This document shows positions 1 to 8,116 of a stretch of DNA of 64,000 bases, piece by piece. The notes under the pieces were generated by a model. That model searched no databases, was not told the origin of the DNA, and saw only the letters and a program-made list of their open reading frames with translations. The DNA is from Desulfobacteraceae bacterium UBA5616 (GTDB lineage Bacteria > Desulfobacterota > Desulfobacteria > Desulfobacterales > UBA5616). The translations under genes were made by a program, and so were the position numbers. Every line of letters starts with the position of its first letter. The stretch's first letter is position 1. The stretch is from the NCBI GenBank assembly GCA_002423615.1, contig DIKO01000092.1, positions 62,001 to 126,000 of the forward strand. The letters run 5' to 3'.

Positions 1-52
1 GGAGGATGAAATCGACATGCTGGTGGTCGAGGAAGTGCTGGAAATCGGCTGA
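1..52 (+). CDS. C-terminal tail of an unidentified protein (partial)
   Basis: An open frame enters from the left edge in frame 2 and stops at TGA 50-52. Only 16 residues are visible, acidic and hydrophobic, ending VVEEVLEIG. This is too short to assign a family. A strong hairpin begins 5 bases after the stop, which supports a genuine gene end on the plus strand. Confidence 0.5.
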   Translation, partial: EDEIDMLVVEEVLEIG

Positions 53-56
53 GCCG

Positions 57-92
57 AAAACCGGGAATCGGCAACGGCTTTTTCCCGGTTTT
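57..92. terminator. Bidirectional rho-independent terminator
   Basis: A perfect 11-bp inverted repeat (AAAACCGGGAA at 57-67, TTCCCGGTTTT at 82-92) encloses a 14-base loop and carries A and T tracts on its flanks. It lies between the plus-strand tail ending at 52 and the end of the minus-strand exonuclease gene at 114, so it can serve both convergent transcripts. Confidence 0.8.
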
Positions 93-113
93 GTTAAAAA
101 TGCTTGAACCGAC

Positions 114-908
114 CTAATTTTCAGGCGCCAGAACCACTTCTATGGGGCAATGGTCGGAACCCGTCACGGAATCGTGAATCCGTGAATCCCGTATCCGTTC
201 CCGCTGAATCAAATCCCTGGTAACGAAGAAGTAGTCGATGCGCCACCCGACATTTTTCGCCCTTGCATTGAACCGGTATGTCCACCATGAATATTTGACC
301 GTATCCGGGTAAAGATGCCTGAAAACGTCGACATATCCCTCCGATACAATCCTGTCGAGCCAATCCCGCTCGACCCTCAAAAACCCCGAATACTTTTCAT
401 TGGCCTTGGGATTTTTAAGATCGATCTCATTGTGCGCCGTATTGTAATCACCGCAAATGATCAGGCTTTTTCCGTTGTTTTTGTATTGTTCGACGTATGA
501 GAAAAAGTCCCTGTAAAAATCGAGTTTATACTGGAGCCGTTCATCACTCATCTGGCCATTCGGGAAATACACATTAAAAAAGATGAAATCCTCAAATTCC
601 AGCTCGAGTATTCGTCCTTCATCATCGTATTTCGGAACGCCGATCCCGTACCGGATGCGATTAGGTCTGATTTTTGTGTAAACGCCGACGCCGCTGTATC
701 CTTTTTTAAGTATGGAATGTGACCAGAAGGATTCATACCCCTCAATGGTATTCATTTCCGGAGTGAGTTTGGAAGACTGAAGCTTGGTTTCCTGAACAGC
801 GAAAATATCGGCGTTCAGTTTTTTAAAAGCATCCAGAAATCCTTTCTTCATGACCCCGGTCATTCCATTGACGTTCCAGGAAACCAGTTTTATATCGTCA
901 TTTTTCAT
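114..908 (-). CDS. xth: Exodeoxyribonuclease III family AP endonuclease
   Basis: 264 residues, the usual length for the ExoIII/ExoA family. It cleaves DNA 5' to abasic sites and has 3'-exonuclease activity in base-excision repair; cytoplasmic. Family motifs appear in order: SWNVNGM near the N-terminus, the metal-binding glutamate in VQETKL, GDYNTAH in the middle, WRIDYFF, and the C-terminal GSDHCPI containing the catalytic Asp-His pair. An SD-like GAGGAAAG precedes the ATG. It lies 39 bp downstream of the endonuclease III gene on the same strand, so the two repair enzymes probably share a transcript. Confidence 0.95.
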   Translation of the reverse strand: MKNDDIKLVSWNVNGMTGVMKKGFLDAFKKLNADIFAVQETKLQSSKLTPEMNTIEGYESFWSHSILKKGYSGVGVYTKIRPNRIRYGIGVPKYDDEGRILELEFEDFIFFNVYFPNGQMSDERLQYKLDFYRDFFSYVEQYKNNGKSLIICGDYNTAHNEIDLKNPKANEKYSGFLRVERDWLDRIVSEGYVDVFRHLYPDTVKYSWWTYRFNARAKNVGWRIDYFFVTRDLIQRERIRDSRIHDSVTGSDHCPIEVVLAPEN

Positions 909-947
909 CTTTCCTCAATTTCTCGATGCCGGTCATCCGGTTTATGG

Positions 948-1604
948 CTATCTGGAACGGATGACGCCGATTTTTGGGCATATATCCGCTACCGTACAGG
1001 TGCTGCAGAAAGGGGAAACAGGCCTGCACACGGTCTGACCGAATGACACCAGCAGTTCATTATATTTGATCCAGTATTTTCGGGGAAGTTTTTCCCGCAG
1101 GGCGAATTCCGTTTTTTCGGGAGTTTTGGTGTTCACATAGCCGATCCGGTTGCTGATGCGGTGGACATGCGTGTCCACGCAGACCGCAGGGACCTTGAAT
1201 CCCTCGGTCATGACCAGGTTGGCGGTTTTTCTGCCCACCCCCGGCAGGGTCAGAAGTTCATCCAGACTGTCGGGGACCCGGCCGCCGTATTGTTCAATGA
1301 GAATCCGGCTGATGGAAAGAAGCCGTTTGGCCTTGGTCGGGTAAAACCCTACAGGATAAATCAATTTTTTCAGGATCGCTTCATCGAGGTTGACCAGATC
1401 CTCCGGAGTTTTGGCAACCTGAAACAGCCTGTGGGCGGCCTCGGCGGTAACTTCATCTTTGGTCCTTAAGGAGAGCACGGTTGAAACGAGAATTTCAAAT
1501 GGGGTGGCCCCTCTTTCAGAGATGAAGGTTATAACCGGGGCTTTGGATTTTTTTCTGCTTTGGGTAAGTTTTTTGATAAACAGCTCGATATCGATCGGCT
1601 TCAA
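948..1604 (-). CDS. nth: Endonuclease III (DNA glycosylase/AP lyase)
   Basis: 218 residues, typical for Nth. It removes oxidised pyrimidines and nicks abasic sites. The helix-hairpin-helix LPGVGRKTAN holds the catalytic lysine, the catalytic aspartate sits in VDTHVHR, and the C-terminal [4Fe-4S] loop has the canonical spacing C-x6-C-x2-C-x5-C (CRPVSPFCSTCTVADIC). An AGAGGA ribosome site precedes the ATG at 1604. It is the first gene of a two-gene repair unit with xth. Confidence 0.96.
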   Translation of the reverse strand: MKPIDIELFIKKLTQSRKKSKAPVITFISERGATPFEILVSTVLSLRTKDEVTAEAAHRLFQVAKTPEDLVNLDEAILKKLIYPVGFYPTKAKRLLSISRILIEQYGGRVPDSLDELLTLPGVGRKTANLVMTEGFKVPAVCVDTHVHRISNRIGYVNTKTPEKTEFALREKLPRKYWIKYNELLVSFGQTVCRPVSPFCSTCTVADICPKIGVIRSR

Positions 1605-1753
1605 ATCAAAATTCCTCTTGGAAACTGAGTAGACAGATAAATGCGCCTGCGACGGAAGTTCGGCTTAAAGCCCGATTGTTCGGCAGGTGCATTTCACCAA
1701 TGATGCCGGATGAACAATCGGGATGGACAACAAAAAGGAATTCCCCGCTCAAG

Positions 1754-2212
1754 CTAATTTTTCGGATGACATTCAACACAACCGGTGGGACCGGTTTTGG
1801 GCAGACTTTCCTTAAGATTTTGTTTGGACATTTCGAGCTTTTCGTTGGCTTCCTTAATATCCTTGTGGCAAACGATACACAGGTTGTGGTAGGCGATTTT
1901 AAAATAGCGGTAGGCTTCGTCCTTATTCGTCTTCAAAAGTGAAGTTGAGGAATCGTGGCAACCCGATGCCCTGCAGCCGAGGTCTTCGGAATTCCCATTC
2001 CATTCATGGTGACATTCCTTGCAATTGAAATTAAAATGGACCGCATGGGGGAATTCCACGGGTGACCTCTGGGCATCCACATCCTCGGGCGGAGACAGCG
2101 TCAGGGTCCCCAAAGGGATGCATAATTGGTCCTCACCCTCCTCGGCATTCACCGTTCCAAAGTAAAATCCGATTGCGACGACACATAATAAGGCAATTAA
2201 AAGCTTCTTCAT
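1754..2212 (-). CDS. Cytochrome c3-type multiheme protein, periplasmic
   Basis: 152 residues with a signal peptide (MKKLLIALL onward, cleavage near VNA-EE). Four heme sites are visible: CKECH, a long C-x4-CH site (CRASGCH), CIVCH and CVECH. An upstream FPHAVHF supplies His ligands as in class III cytochromes c. Such proteins shuttle low-potential electrons in the periplasm of sulfate reducers. The start was chosen at the second in-frame ATG, 9 bases after AGGAGG (2222-2227 on the plus strand); an ATG three codons earlier abuts the SD directly. It appears to be a single-gene unit. Confidence 0.88.
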   Translation of the reverse strand: MKKLLIALLCVVAIGFYFGTVNAEEGEDQLCIPLGTLTLSPPEDVDAQRSPVEFPHAVHFNFNCKECHHEWNGNSEDLGCRASGCHDSSTSLLKTNKDEAYRYFKIAYHNLCIVCHKDIKEANEKLEMSKQNLKESLPKTGPTGCVECHPKN

Positions 2213-2749
2213 CCGATCCATCCTCCTGCTCGTCAAGAAAGAATATAATGATGGCAATATCATCAGGCCTGTAGATCCATAAAAACCCGTTCTCGACCGC
2301 AAACCCCATTGAATCGCCACATAATTTTGAAAGTAAACCCTATATATTCTAAATTCTCAGTTGTCAACCTGTTATGGAATCCCTTCGAAAATTCATTCAA
2401 GGATAAAGGCTGAAATTTGTTTTTTCCGGAAATTGCCCTGAAAATGAGTCCGAAAAGGAACACGGGTCTATAAGGTACCCGAAATAACAGAACACCGAAC
2501 TAACGGAAATGATGATAAAATTCAAGAAGTACGCAGACGGATCTTTATCCATTATTTCCCTCACTACTCGTTTTTAAAAGGCATTGACGTTTTGTATTGA
2601 CAAATGTATAGTCTTCGAACTTTATCAACGGAAATAAGATTGATCTTTTTATTGAATGGATTTCAATTCATTCCATAAAATGACGTTCAGGCAATCTTGC
2701 CAAATTTTAATCCCCATAATGCTTTCGATGGAAAAGGAGGTTTACCGGC
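2213..2749. other. Intergenic region, 537 bp
   Basis: I see no credible gene. The region is AT-rich and separates the minus-strand cytochrome from the plus-strand acyl-CoA synthetase gene, so it should hold divergent promoters. A TTGACA hexamer lies at 2597-2602 but only a weak -10 (CTTTAT, 2620-2625) follows at 17 bp. An AAAGGAGG ribosome site ends about 10 bases before the ATG at 2750. Confidence 0.4.
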
Positions 2750-3427
2750 ATGAAAATCATTGAAGATGCTAAAAAAAGAGGTGCCACAACATTATCTGAA
2801 AATGAATCCAAAAAATTGCTCGCCGAATACGGTATCCCCGTCACCCAGGAAGAAGTCGTGACCACTGAAGATGAGGCCGTGGCGGTTGCTTCGAAAATCG
2901 GTTACCCGGTGGTGTTGAAAGGCTCAGGAGAAGAATTAAGCCATAAAACGGAACTGAACCTCATTGCATTAGACCTGAGAAAAGAAGAAGAAGTGCGGGA
3001 GGCATTTCGGAAGCTGACCTCCAATCCTGCCGCCGCCGTCAAGCAGGTTCTGGTGCAGCAGATGATCAAAGGCGACCGGGAACTCGTTGTGGGGTTGACC
3101 CGGGACGCCCAGTTCGGCCCCTGTGTCATGTTCGGCATCGGCGGTATCTTTACCGAGATTCTAAAGGACACTTCCTTCAGAGTTGCCCCGTTGACCCGGT
3201 GGGACGCCATGGACATGATGAACGATATCCGTGGGAAGAAAATACTGGACGCTTTTCGTGGAAAACCCGCCGTGGACCGGGAAGTCCTGGCTGACATTCT
3301 CATGGCGGTAGGGCAAATCGGGATGGAACACGACGGGGTTAAGGAAATCGACATCAACCCATTAAAACTGGTCAAGGGAAAGCCCGTGGCCGTCGACGCT
3401 CTGGTGGTTTTGGGCGAGGATTCATAA
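2750..3427 (+). CDS. ADP-forming acyl-CoA synthetase, beta (ATP-grasp) subunit
   Basis: 225 residues, the length of the stand-alone beta subunit of archaeal-type ADP-forming acetyl-CoA synthetase. This subunit carries the ATP-grasp fold that transfers phosphate between ADP/ATP and the phosphohistidine of the alpha subunit. Visible motifs include GYPVVLK, the loop GEELSHKTE, the FGIGGIFTEILKD glycine-rich segment and DINPLKLV near the C-terminus. An AAGGAGG site precedes the ATG. No alpha subunit is adjacent, but two lone alpha subunits occur at 31.3 and 34.2 kb. It may lead the plus-strand run with the nitroreductase 88 bp downstream. Confidence 0.85.
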   Translation: MKIIEDAKKRGATTLSENESKKLLAEYGIPVTQEEVVTTEDEAVAVASKIGYPVVLKGSGEELSHKTELNLIALDLRKEEEVREAFRKLTSNPAAAVKQVLVQQMIKGDRELVVGLTRDAQFGPCVMFGIGGIFTEILKDTSFRVAPLTRWDAMDMMNDIRGKKILDAFRGKPAVDREVLADILMAVGQIGMEHDGVKEIDINPLKLVKGKPVAVDALVVLGEDS

Positions 3428-3515
3428 CGGTATTGCCGGGTATTGATTCTCAGCATTTGGTGCAACACGGATTTTAAACAAAATGTCGCCGTTCAGGCGG
3501 TAAACAAGGTACAGA

Positions 3516-4190
3516 ATGGATATTGCAGAAGCCATTAACCGCAGAAAAAGCATTCGTTCATTTAAACCGGATCCGATTCCAAAAAAGGTCATCGCAGAAA
3601 TTCTCACCCTTGCATGCCGTGCGCCCTCCTCGGTCAACCAACAACCATGGGAGTTTGCCGTTGTTTCAGGTCCCCTGCTTGAAATAATAAAACAGAAAAA
3701 CATCGAAAACCTGTCGGCCGGTATCGCCTCCCAGAGGGATTACCTGGTTGAGGATCGTCCCAAAGACAGCGTGTACCGCAAACGGCAGGTGGACCTGGCC
3801 GTACAGTTGTTCCAGATCATGGATATCAACCGGGATGACCGCGAAAAACGGTGGGACTGGTTGATCCGGGGTTTCAGATATTTTGACGCGCCCTGCGCGA
3901 TTTTTATATTTTCGGACAAATGCCTGTCGGAGGCCGGTTCCGTACTGGACATCGGCGCCGCCATGCAGAATATCTGCCTGTCCGCCCTCCAGTTCGGCCT
4001 GGGCACCTGCATCGAAAATCAGGGGATTCAATACTCGAACATGTTGCGTGATCTCATCGGTATTCCCGAATCCAAACGGATCGCCGTTTCCATCGCCATT
4101 GGATACCCGGATTGGGATTTCCCCGCCAACCGCATTGTCACCGACAGGGAATCAATCGACACTATCACCATCTGGAAAGGTTTTGAGTAA
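3516..4190 (+). CDS. Nitroreductase family FMN oxidoreductase
   Basis: 224 residues. The N-terminus IAEAINRRKSIRSF and the following RAPSSVNQQPWEF are the FMN-binding signature of the nitroreductase family, and GLGTCIENQ is a second conserved element. The family uses NAD(P)H to reduce nitro groups, quinones or enones; the substrate cannot be read from sequence. An AAGG ribosome site is 6 bases before the ATG. It sits between an acyl-CoA synthetase subunit and two acyl-CoA dehydrogenases, so an enoate or ring-reduction role is possible but is inference. Confidence 0.85.
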   Translation: MDIAEAINRRKSIRSFKPDPIPKKVIAEILTLACRAPSSVNQQPWEFAVVSGPLLEIIKQKNIENLSAGIASQRDYLVEDRPKDSVYRKRQVDLAVQLFQIMDINRDDREKRWDWLIRGFRYFDAPCAIFIFSDKCLSEAGSVLDIGAAMQNICLSALQFGLGTCIENQGIQYSNMLRDLIGIPESKRIAVSIAIGYPDWDFPANRIVTDRESIDTITIWKGFE

Positions 4191-4285
4191 TTTTTGATGT
4201 CTTCATCGGATATATCGTTTTAGGGTATTTCTTTAATCGGTGATTGTTATGGTCACGTTTTATTTTTTTCCAAAGGAGGTATTTT

Positions 4286-5485
4286 ATGGACTTTGAATTT
4301 ACCAAAGAGCAGGAAGCATTACGGGAAGAATTTGATGAGTTTTTCAGAAAAGAGATGAAGCATGCTCCCAAGGAATGGGCGGAAGGCGGCCTCGAGGCGA
4401 TGTATCACACCGATGAGGGATTTGCCTTTCACGATCAGATGAAAAAAAAGCTCGGCAAAAAAGGATGGCTTTCCAGAGCCTGGCCCAAGGAGTACGGTGG
4501 ACAGGACGCTCCACTGATCGAACAATTGATTTTCAACGAGGTTCACGCCTTTCACCGTGCACCGGGGGTTGACAATTTCGGTGTCGGCATGTTTGCTCCC
4601 ACGCTGATGGTTGGGGGCACCGAGGAACAGAAGAAAAGGCTTCTGCCGCCTATTGCCAGGGGCGAAGTCCAGTACTGCCAGGGATGGAGCGAGCCTGATG
4701 CGGGTTCCGACCTGGCCAATCTGTCCACCCAGGCGGTAAGAGAAGGCGATTATTATATCGTCAACGGGCAGAAAACCTGGACCACCGGCGGTCACAGGGC
4801 GGATCATATGTTCCTCCTGGCCCGGACCGATCCCAATTCCACTCGAAGCCGCGGACTTTCCATTTTCAACGTCAAAATGGACCTCCCGGGAATTGAAGTT
4901 CGTCCAATTCTCTATATGGACAAGGGTCACATCACCAATGACGTCTATTTCAAGGATGTAAAAATTCACGCCTCCGAACTGGTGGGCAAGGAAAATGAGG
5001 GATGGGAGCTGACCCGGCAGACCATGAATTTTGAAAGATCGGGCGTAGCAGGTTTTGTTGAAGGCAAGCGAACAATAGCCGAACTCATCGATTATGCCAA
5101 GGCTCACAAACGCAACGGCAAAAAAATTTCCGAGGACCCGGTTACCCGGCAGAAAATTGCCAAACTGTTCATCGGTCTCGAAGTCGGACAGACGCTGGCT
5201 TACAGAATCAACTGGGAACAACAGAAAGGCGGACTCATCTTTGCCGCTTCGGCAGCCTCCGAAAGCAAGGTGTTCGGTTCGGAATTAAGCCAGCAGGTGG
5301 CTAACGTCTCCACGGAAGTTTTAGGCATGTACGGACAGCTGGAAAACTCCAAATGGGCCCCCATGGACGGCAAGGCGGCAACCCACTATCAATTCTGTGT
5401 GGCTGCCAATATTTTTGCCGGCTCCAGTGAAGTGCAGAGAAACCTTATCGCCTGGGTCGGGCTGGGCTTGCCGAGAACGAAATAA
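4286..5485 (+). CDS. Acyl-CoA dehydrogenase (larger subunit of a pair)
   Basis: 399 residues, an FAD enzyme that introduces an alpha,beta double bond into an acyl-CoA and passes electrons to ETF. Seen: MDFEFTKEQE N-terminus, CQGWSEPDAGSDL and the WTTGGHRADH segment of the flavin-binding middle domain, and the C-terminal FAGSSEVQRN. The start at 4286 follows AAAGGAGG by 6 bases; 14 in-frame codons upstream were discarded. It is followed 76 bp later by a shorter, divergent acyl-CoA dehydrogenase, an arrangement known from heteromeric alpha2beta2 enzymes for bulky ring substrates. The substrate is unknown. Confidence 0.92.
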   Translation: MDFEFTKEQEALREEFDEFFRKEMKHAPKEWAEGGLEAMYHTDEGFAFHDQMKKKLGKKGWLSRAWPKEYGGQDAPLIEQLIFNEVHAFHRAPGVDNFGVGMFAPTLMVGGTEEQKKRLLPPIARGEVQYCQGWSEPDAGSDLANLSTQAVREGDYYIVNGQKTWTTGGHRADHMFLLARTDPNSTRSRGLSIFNVKMDLPGIEVRPILYMDKGHITNDVYFKDVKIHASELVGKENEGWELTRQTMNFERSGVAGFVEGKRTIAELIDYAKAHKRNGKKISEDPVTRQKIAKLFIGLEVGQTLAYRINWEQQKGGLIFAASAASESKVFGSELSQQVANVSTEVLGMYGQLENSKWAPMDGKAATHYQFCVAANIFAGSSEVQRNLIAWVGLGLPRTK

Positions 5486-5561
5486 TGCCCCGCTTTTAAG
5501 CCCGTTTGAAATCAACATAGCGATCGAATTTCACGATGTTTTTTTATTCTGGGAGGATAAC

Positions 5562-6680
5562 ATGAATCTTGATTTTACCAAGGAACAGGACATGCTTCGC
5601 AAATCCGTTGCGGAATTCCTGGCAAAAGAATGCCCTTTTGAAACCGTGAAGGAACTTGAAGAAAGCGAAGAGGGGTATAACAAAAAACAATGGAAAAAAA
5701 TGGCCGAACTGGGATGGATGGAACTCTATTTTCCCGAAGAGTACGGCGGAATGGGCGACCCCATCATGAACGTCATGATAATCATGGAAGAAATGGGGAA
5801 AAAAGCCTTTCCCAGCCCTTATTTTTCCACAGTGGTTCAATGCGGGCTTGTTCTTCTTGAAGGGGGATCGGAAGATCAGAAAAAATCACTGCTGCCCAAA
5901 ATCGCCGGTGGTAAGCTCCTGATGTCGCTCGCACAGTATGAGGAAGATGCCAGTTATGAACAAGCGGGAATCAATATGCCCGCCGAACCTGCAGGAGACC
6001 ACTATGTTTTAAATGGAACGAAAATGTTTGCCCTGGATGCCAATGTTGCCGACAAACTGATTGTCGCCGCCAGGGTGAAGGACTCGGGAGTAACCTTGTT
6101 TCTGGTGGATGCCAAGGCACCCGGAATCACCACCACAAAAATGCCCACCATCGGCATGGACAATACCTGTGAAATCATATTTAAGAATGTCAAGGTACCC
6201 AAAGAAGATGTAGTGGGTGGCCCTGGAAAAGGCTGGGAAATTCTGCAAAAAATGTTCCCCAAGGCCGTCATTCTGAAATGTGCGGAAATGGTGGGCGGTT
6301 GCAGGGAGACCGTTGACATGACAGCGGACTACGCCAAAAAACGTATCCAGTACGGTAAGCCCATCGGCTCGTTCCAGGCCATTCAGCATTATATGGCCAA
6401 CATGCTGCTCGGATACGACACCAGCAGCAATTATCTGTACAAAGTCTGCTGGATGGTGCAGGAGGGAATGGATGTTTCAAAGGAAATCCATGCCCTGAAG
6501 GCCCATGTCAACGAGCAGTACAAATATATTACGGAAAGAGGCGTCCAGATCCATGGCGGCGTCGGCACCACCCGTGAATTCAACATGGGTTTATTCTATC
6601 GTCGAGCCAAGGCCTATGAGTATGTCCTGGGAGATACGCAGTATCATTATGAAAAACTGGCGGACGCTTTGAACATGTAG
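5562..6680 (+). CDS. Acyl-CoA dehydrogenase (shorter subunit of a pair)
   Basis: 372 residues. The N-terminus MNLDFTKEQDML and the middle domain are clear, but it lacks the C-terminal GxSEVQRN seen in its upstream partner and instead ends with QIHGGVGTTREFNMG and YRRAKAYEY, the style of the short subunit in heteromeric dehydrogenases. Start chosen at 5562 behind GGGAGG; the frame stays open upstream into the previous gene but has no ribosome site there. A strong terminator follows at 6686. Confidence 0.9.
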   Translation: MNLDFTKEQDMLRKSVAEFLAKECPFETVKELEESEEGYNKKQWKKMAELGWMELYFPEEYGGMGDPIMNVMIIMEEMGKKAFPSPYFSTVVQCGLVLLEGGSEDQKKSLLPKIAGGKLLMSLAQYEEDASYEQAGINMPAEPAGDHYVLNGTKMFALDANVADKLIVAARVKDSGVTLFLVDAKAPGITTTKMPTIGMDNTCEIIFKNVKVPKEDVVGGPGKGWEILQKMFPKAVILKCAEMVGGCRETVDMTADYAKKRIQYGKPIGSFQAIQHYMANMLLGYDTSSNYLYKVCWMVQEGMDVSKEIHALKAHVNEQYKYITERGVQIHGGVGTTREFNMGLFYRRAKAYEYVLGDTQYHYEKLADALNM

Positions 6681-6685
6681 GTAAA

Positions 6686-6718
6686 AGGTCCGGCCGGTCC
6701 AAAGGGCCGGCCGGACCT
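6686..6718. terminator. Terminator between convergent genes
   Basis: A 12-bp perfect GC-rich inverted repeat (AGGTCCGGCCGG at 6686-6697, complement at 6707-6718) with a 9-base loop is followed by a short T tract. It begins 6 bases after the acyl-CoA dehydrogenase stop and ends 19 bases before the end of hypB on the opposite strand. Confidence 0.8.
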
Positions 6719-6736
6719 GATTTTCGACTCGGGGAA

Positions 6737-7405
6737 TTAAGCCTGGTATTCCCTGACCTTATTTTTGAGCCAGTTCGACCATTCTTCAACGCCCTGACCG
6801 GTTCTGCTGGACACCTCGAAGATGGCAATGCCCGGGTTCAGGGCTCTCACCCTTTCTTTCATGGCTTCTAGGTTGAAATCGCAGAGTTCCATGAAATCCA
6901 TTTTGTTCACCACCAGCACGTCCACCGCCGCAAAGATGACGGGATATTTGAGGGGCTTGTCATCACCCTCGGGGACGCTCAGAATCACCGCGTCAAGTGC
7001 AGCCCCGGTATCGACTTCGGCAGGGCAGACCAGGTTTCCCACATTTTCGATGAAAATCAGATCAAAACCATCGGGGTTCATCGCATCCAGGCCTTTTGCC
7101 ACCATCGTGGCATCCACATGACAAAATCCGCCTGTCTTAAGCTGAACGGCTTTTATACCCTGTGCCGCTATTTTTTCGGAGTCTACTTTGGAATCCAGAT
7201 CCGCCTCAATGACGCCGATGGTCAAATCCTTTCTCAAGGCTTCGATGGTCTTTAAAATAAGACTTGTTTTACCGGACCCGGGGGACGCCATGAGGTTGAC
7301 CATAAAGACTTTTTTAGACTTCAGGGATTGCTTCAACGCTTCAGCAGTCTTTTTATTATCCGCCAGTATCCCTTCCTTGACCTCGATCAGCCTGACCTCA
7401 TCCAT
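6737..7405 (-). CDS. hypB: Hydrogenase/urease nickel incorporation GTPase HypB
   Basis: 222 residues. HypB is a SIMIBI-class GTPase that delivers nickel to [NiFe]-hydrogenase precursors with HypA. Visible: the P-loop ASPGSGKTSL, switch region IEADLDSKVDSEKIA, the GFCHVDATM segment with a metal-binding Cys-His, IENVGNLVCPAE, and the G4 motif VNKMD. There is no N-terminal histidine-rich stretch. The ATG at 7405 overlaps the hypA stop by one base (TGATG) and lies 7 bases after GGAGG; a GTG one codon earlier is also possible. No hydrogenase gene is in the window. Confidence 0.94.
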   Translation of the reverse strand: MDEVRLIEVKEGILADNKKTAEALKQSLKSKKVFMVNLMASPGSGKTSLILKTIEALRKDLTIGVIEADLDSKVDSEKIAAQGIKAVQLKTGGFCHVDATMVAKGLDAMNPDGFDLIFIENVGNLVCPAEVDTGAALDAVILSVPEGDDKPLKYPVIFAAVDVLVVNKMDFMELCDFNLEAMKERVRALNPGIAIFEVSSRTGQGVEEWSNWLKNKVREYQA

Positions 7406-7755
7406 CACAACACCTCCATGCTTTTAATAAAATATTCTCTCCCGGATATGAGTTTGTTGTTTTTTCCCTGGCATAAGGGGCAAACAATATCCTTCACATT
7501 TTTGATATCCACTTGAAAAGATTCCCGGCAGTCTTCACAATTCATCACCACCGGCATTCTCTCGATTTTCAAAACAGCGCCGGCGGCTATGGAATCCTTG
7601 CTTAGATGATCGAAATACCGCTGCATCCACTCGTCTTCCAGATCGCTGAGTTCGCCGACCTGAAGATGAATAGCCATAATTTTTTGAACATTGTTTTTGG
7701 CCCCATGGGACAAAGATACTTTTAAAATACTCTCTATTACCGGAAGCTCGTGCAT
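7405..7755 (-). CDS. hypA: Hydrogenase nickel incorporation protein HypA
   Basis: 116 residues, standard for HypA. The N-terminal MHE provides the nickel site (His2) and two CxxC pairs (CEDC and CPLC) form the zinc domain. HypA hands nickel to target metalloenzymes together with HypB, whose gene follows with a one-base overlap, so translation is coupled. The ribosome site upstream (AAAGAAG) is weak. Since the pair stands alone, its client is presumably encoded elsewhere. Confidence 0.94.
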   Translation of the reverse strand: MHELPVIESILKVSLSHGAKNNVQKIMAIHLQVGELSDLEDEWMQRYFDHLSKDSIAAGAVLKIERMPVVMNCEDCRESFQVDIKNVKDIVCPLCQGKNNKLISGREYFIKSMEVL

Positions 7756-8116
7756 GTAAGACTTCTTTCATGGTGATGGGAAGGGTTGATTGCTGTATCA
7801 TCGATCTTAAAAAATTGATATCAAAATAAAATCTGCATGGCAATGAAATTTTGTCCGTAAATCTTGACACGCCGACAGGTTAAGGCTGAAGGGTTTTTTC
7901 TTTTCGTTCAGCCGCCCATGCCCGGTGAAGGTGAAGGAAAAGAGGGATCCGGATGCCGTGGCGGCATACCCCATGACGAATTCGGAGAAGAGGTCAGGGC
8001 GGTGGTGCAGCCGTCAAACATGACTGAAGCAGGACCATAACTCGAAGACGAACTGCTAATGTCCGGGAAGTATGGATTCAGGAAAGGGGGACGCTTCACG
8101 GACCAGGGGCGGCACC
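7756..8116. other. Intergenic region, 361 bp
   Basis: This separates hypA from the end of the MBL hydrolase gene, both on the minus strand. One short minus-strand frame (7908-8099, serine- and proline-rich, GTG start, no clear ribosome site) is present but I do not regard it as a supported gene. No strong hairpin or promoter was recognised. The hypAB promoter must lie in the part near 7756-7870. Confidence 0.35.

Noticed and set aside
2597..2625. Promoter for the acyl-CoA synthetase beta gene
   Set aside because: The -35 box is perfect but the -10 matches only 3 of 6 positions at 17 or 18 bp, so it is recorded only as a weak candidate in the intergenic entry.
7908..8099. A 63-codon minus-strand frame, serine/proline-rich
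   Set aside because: GTG start without a ribosome site, low complexity and no relation to neighbours. A small protein cannot be excluded but is not supported.
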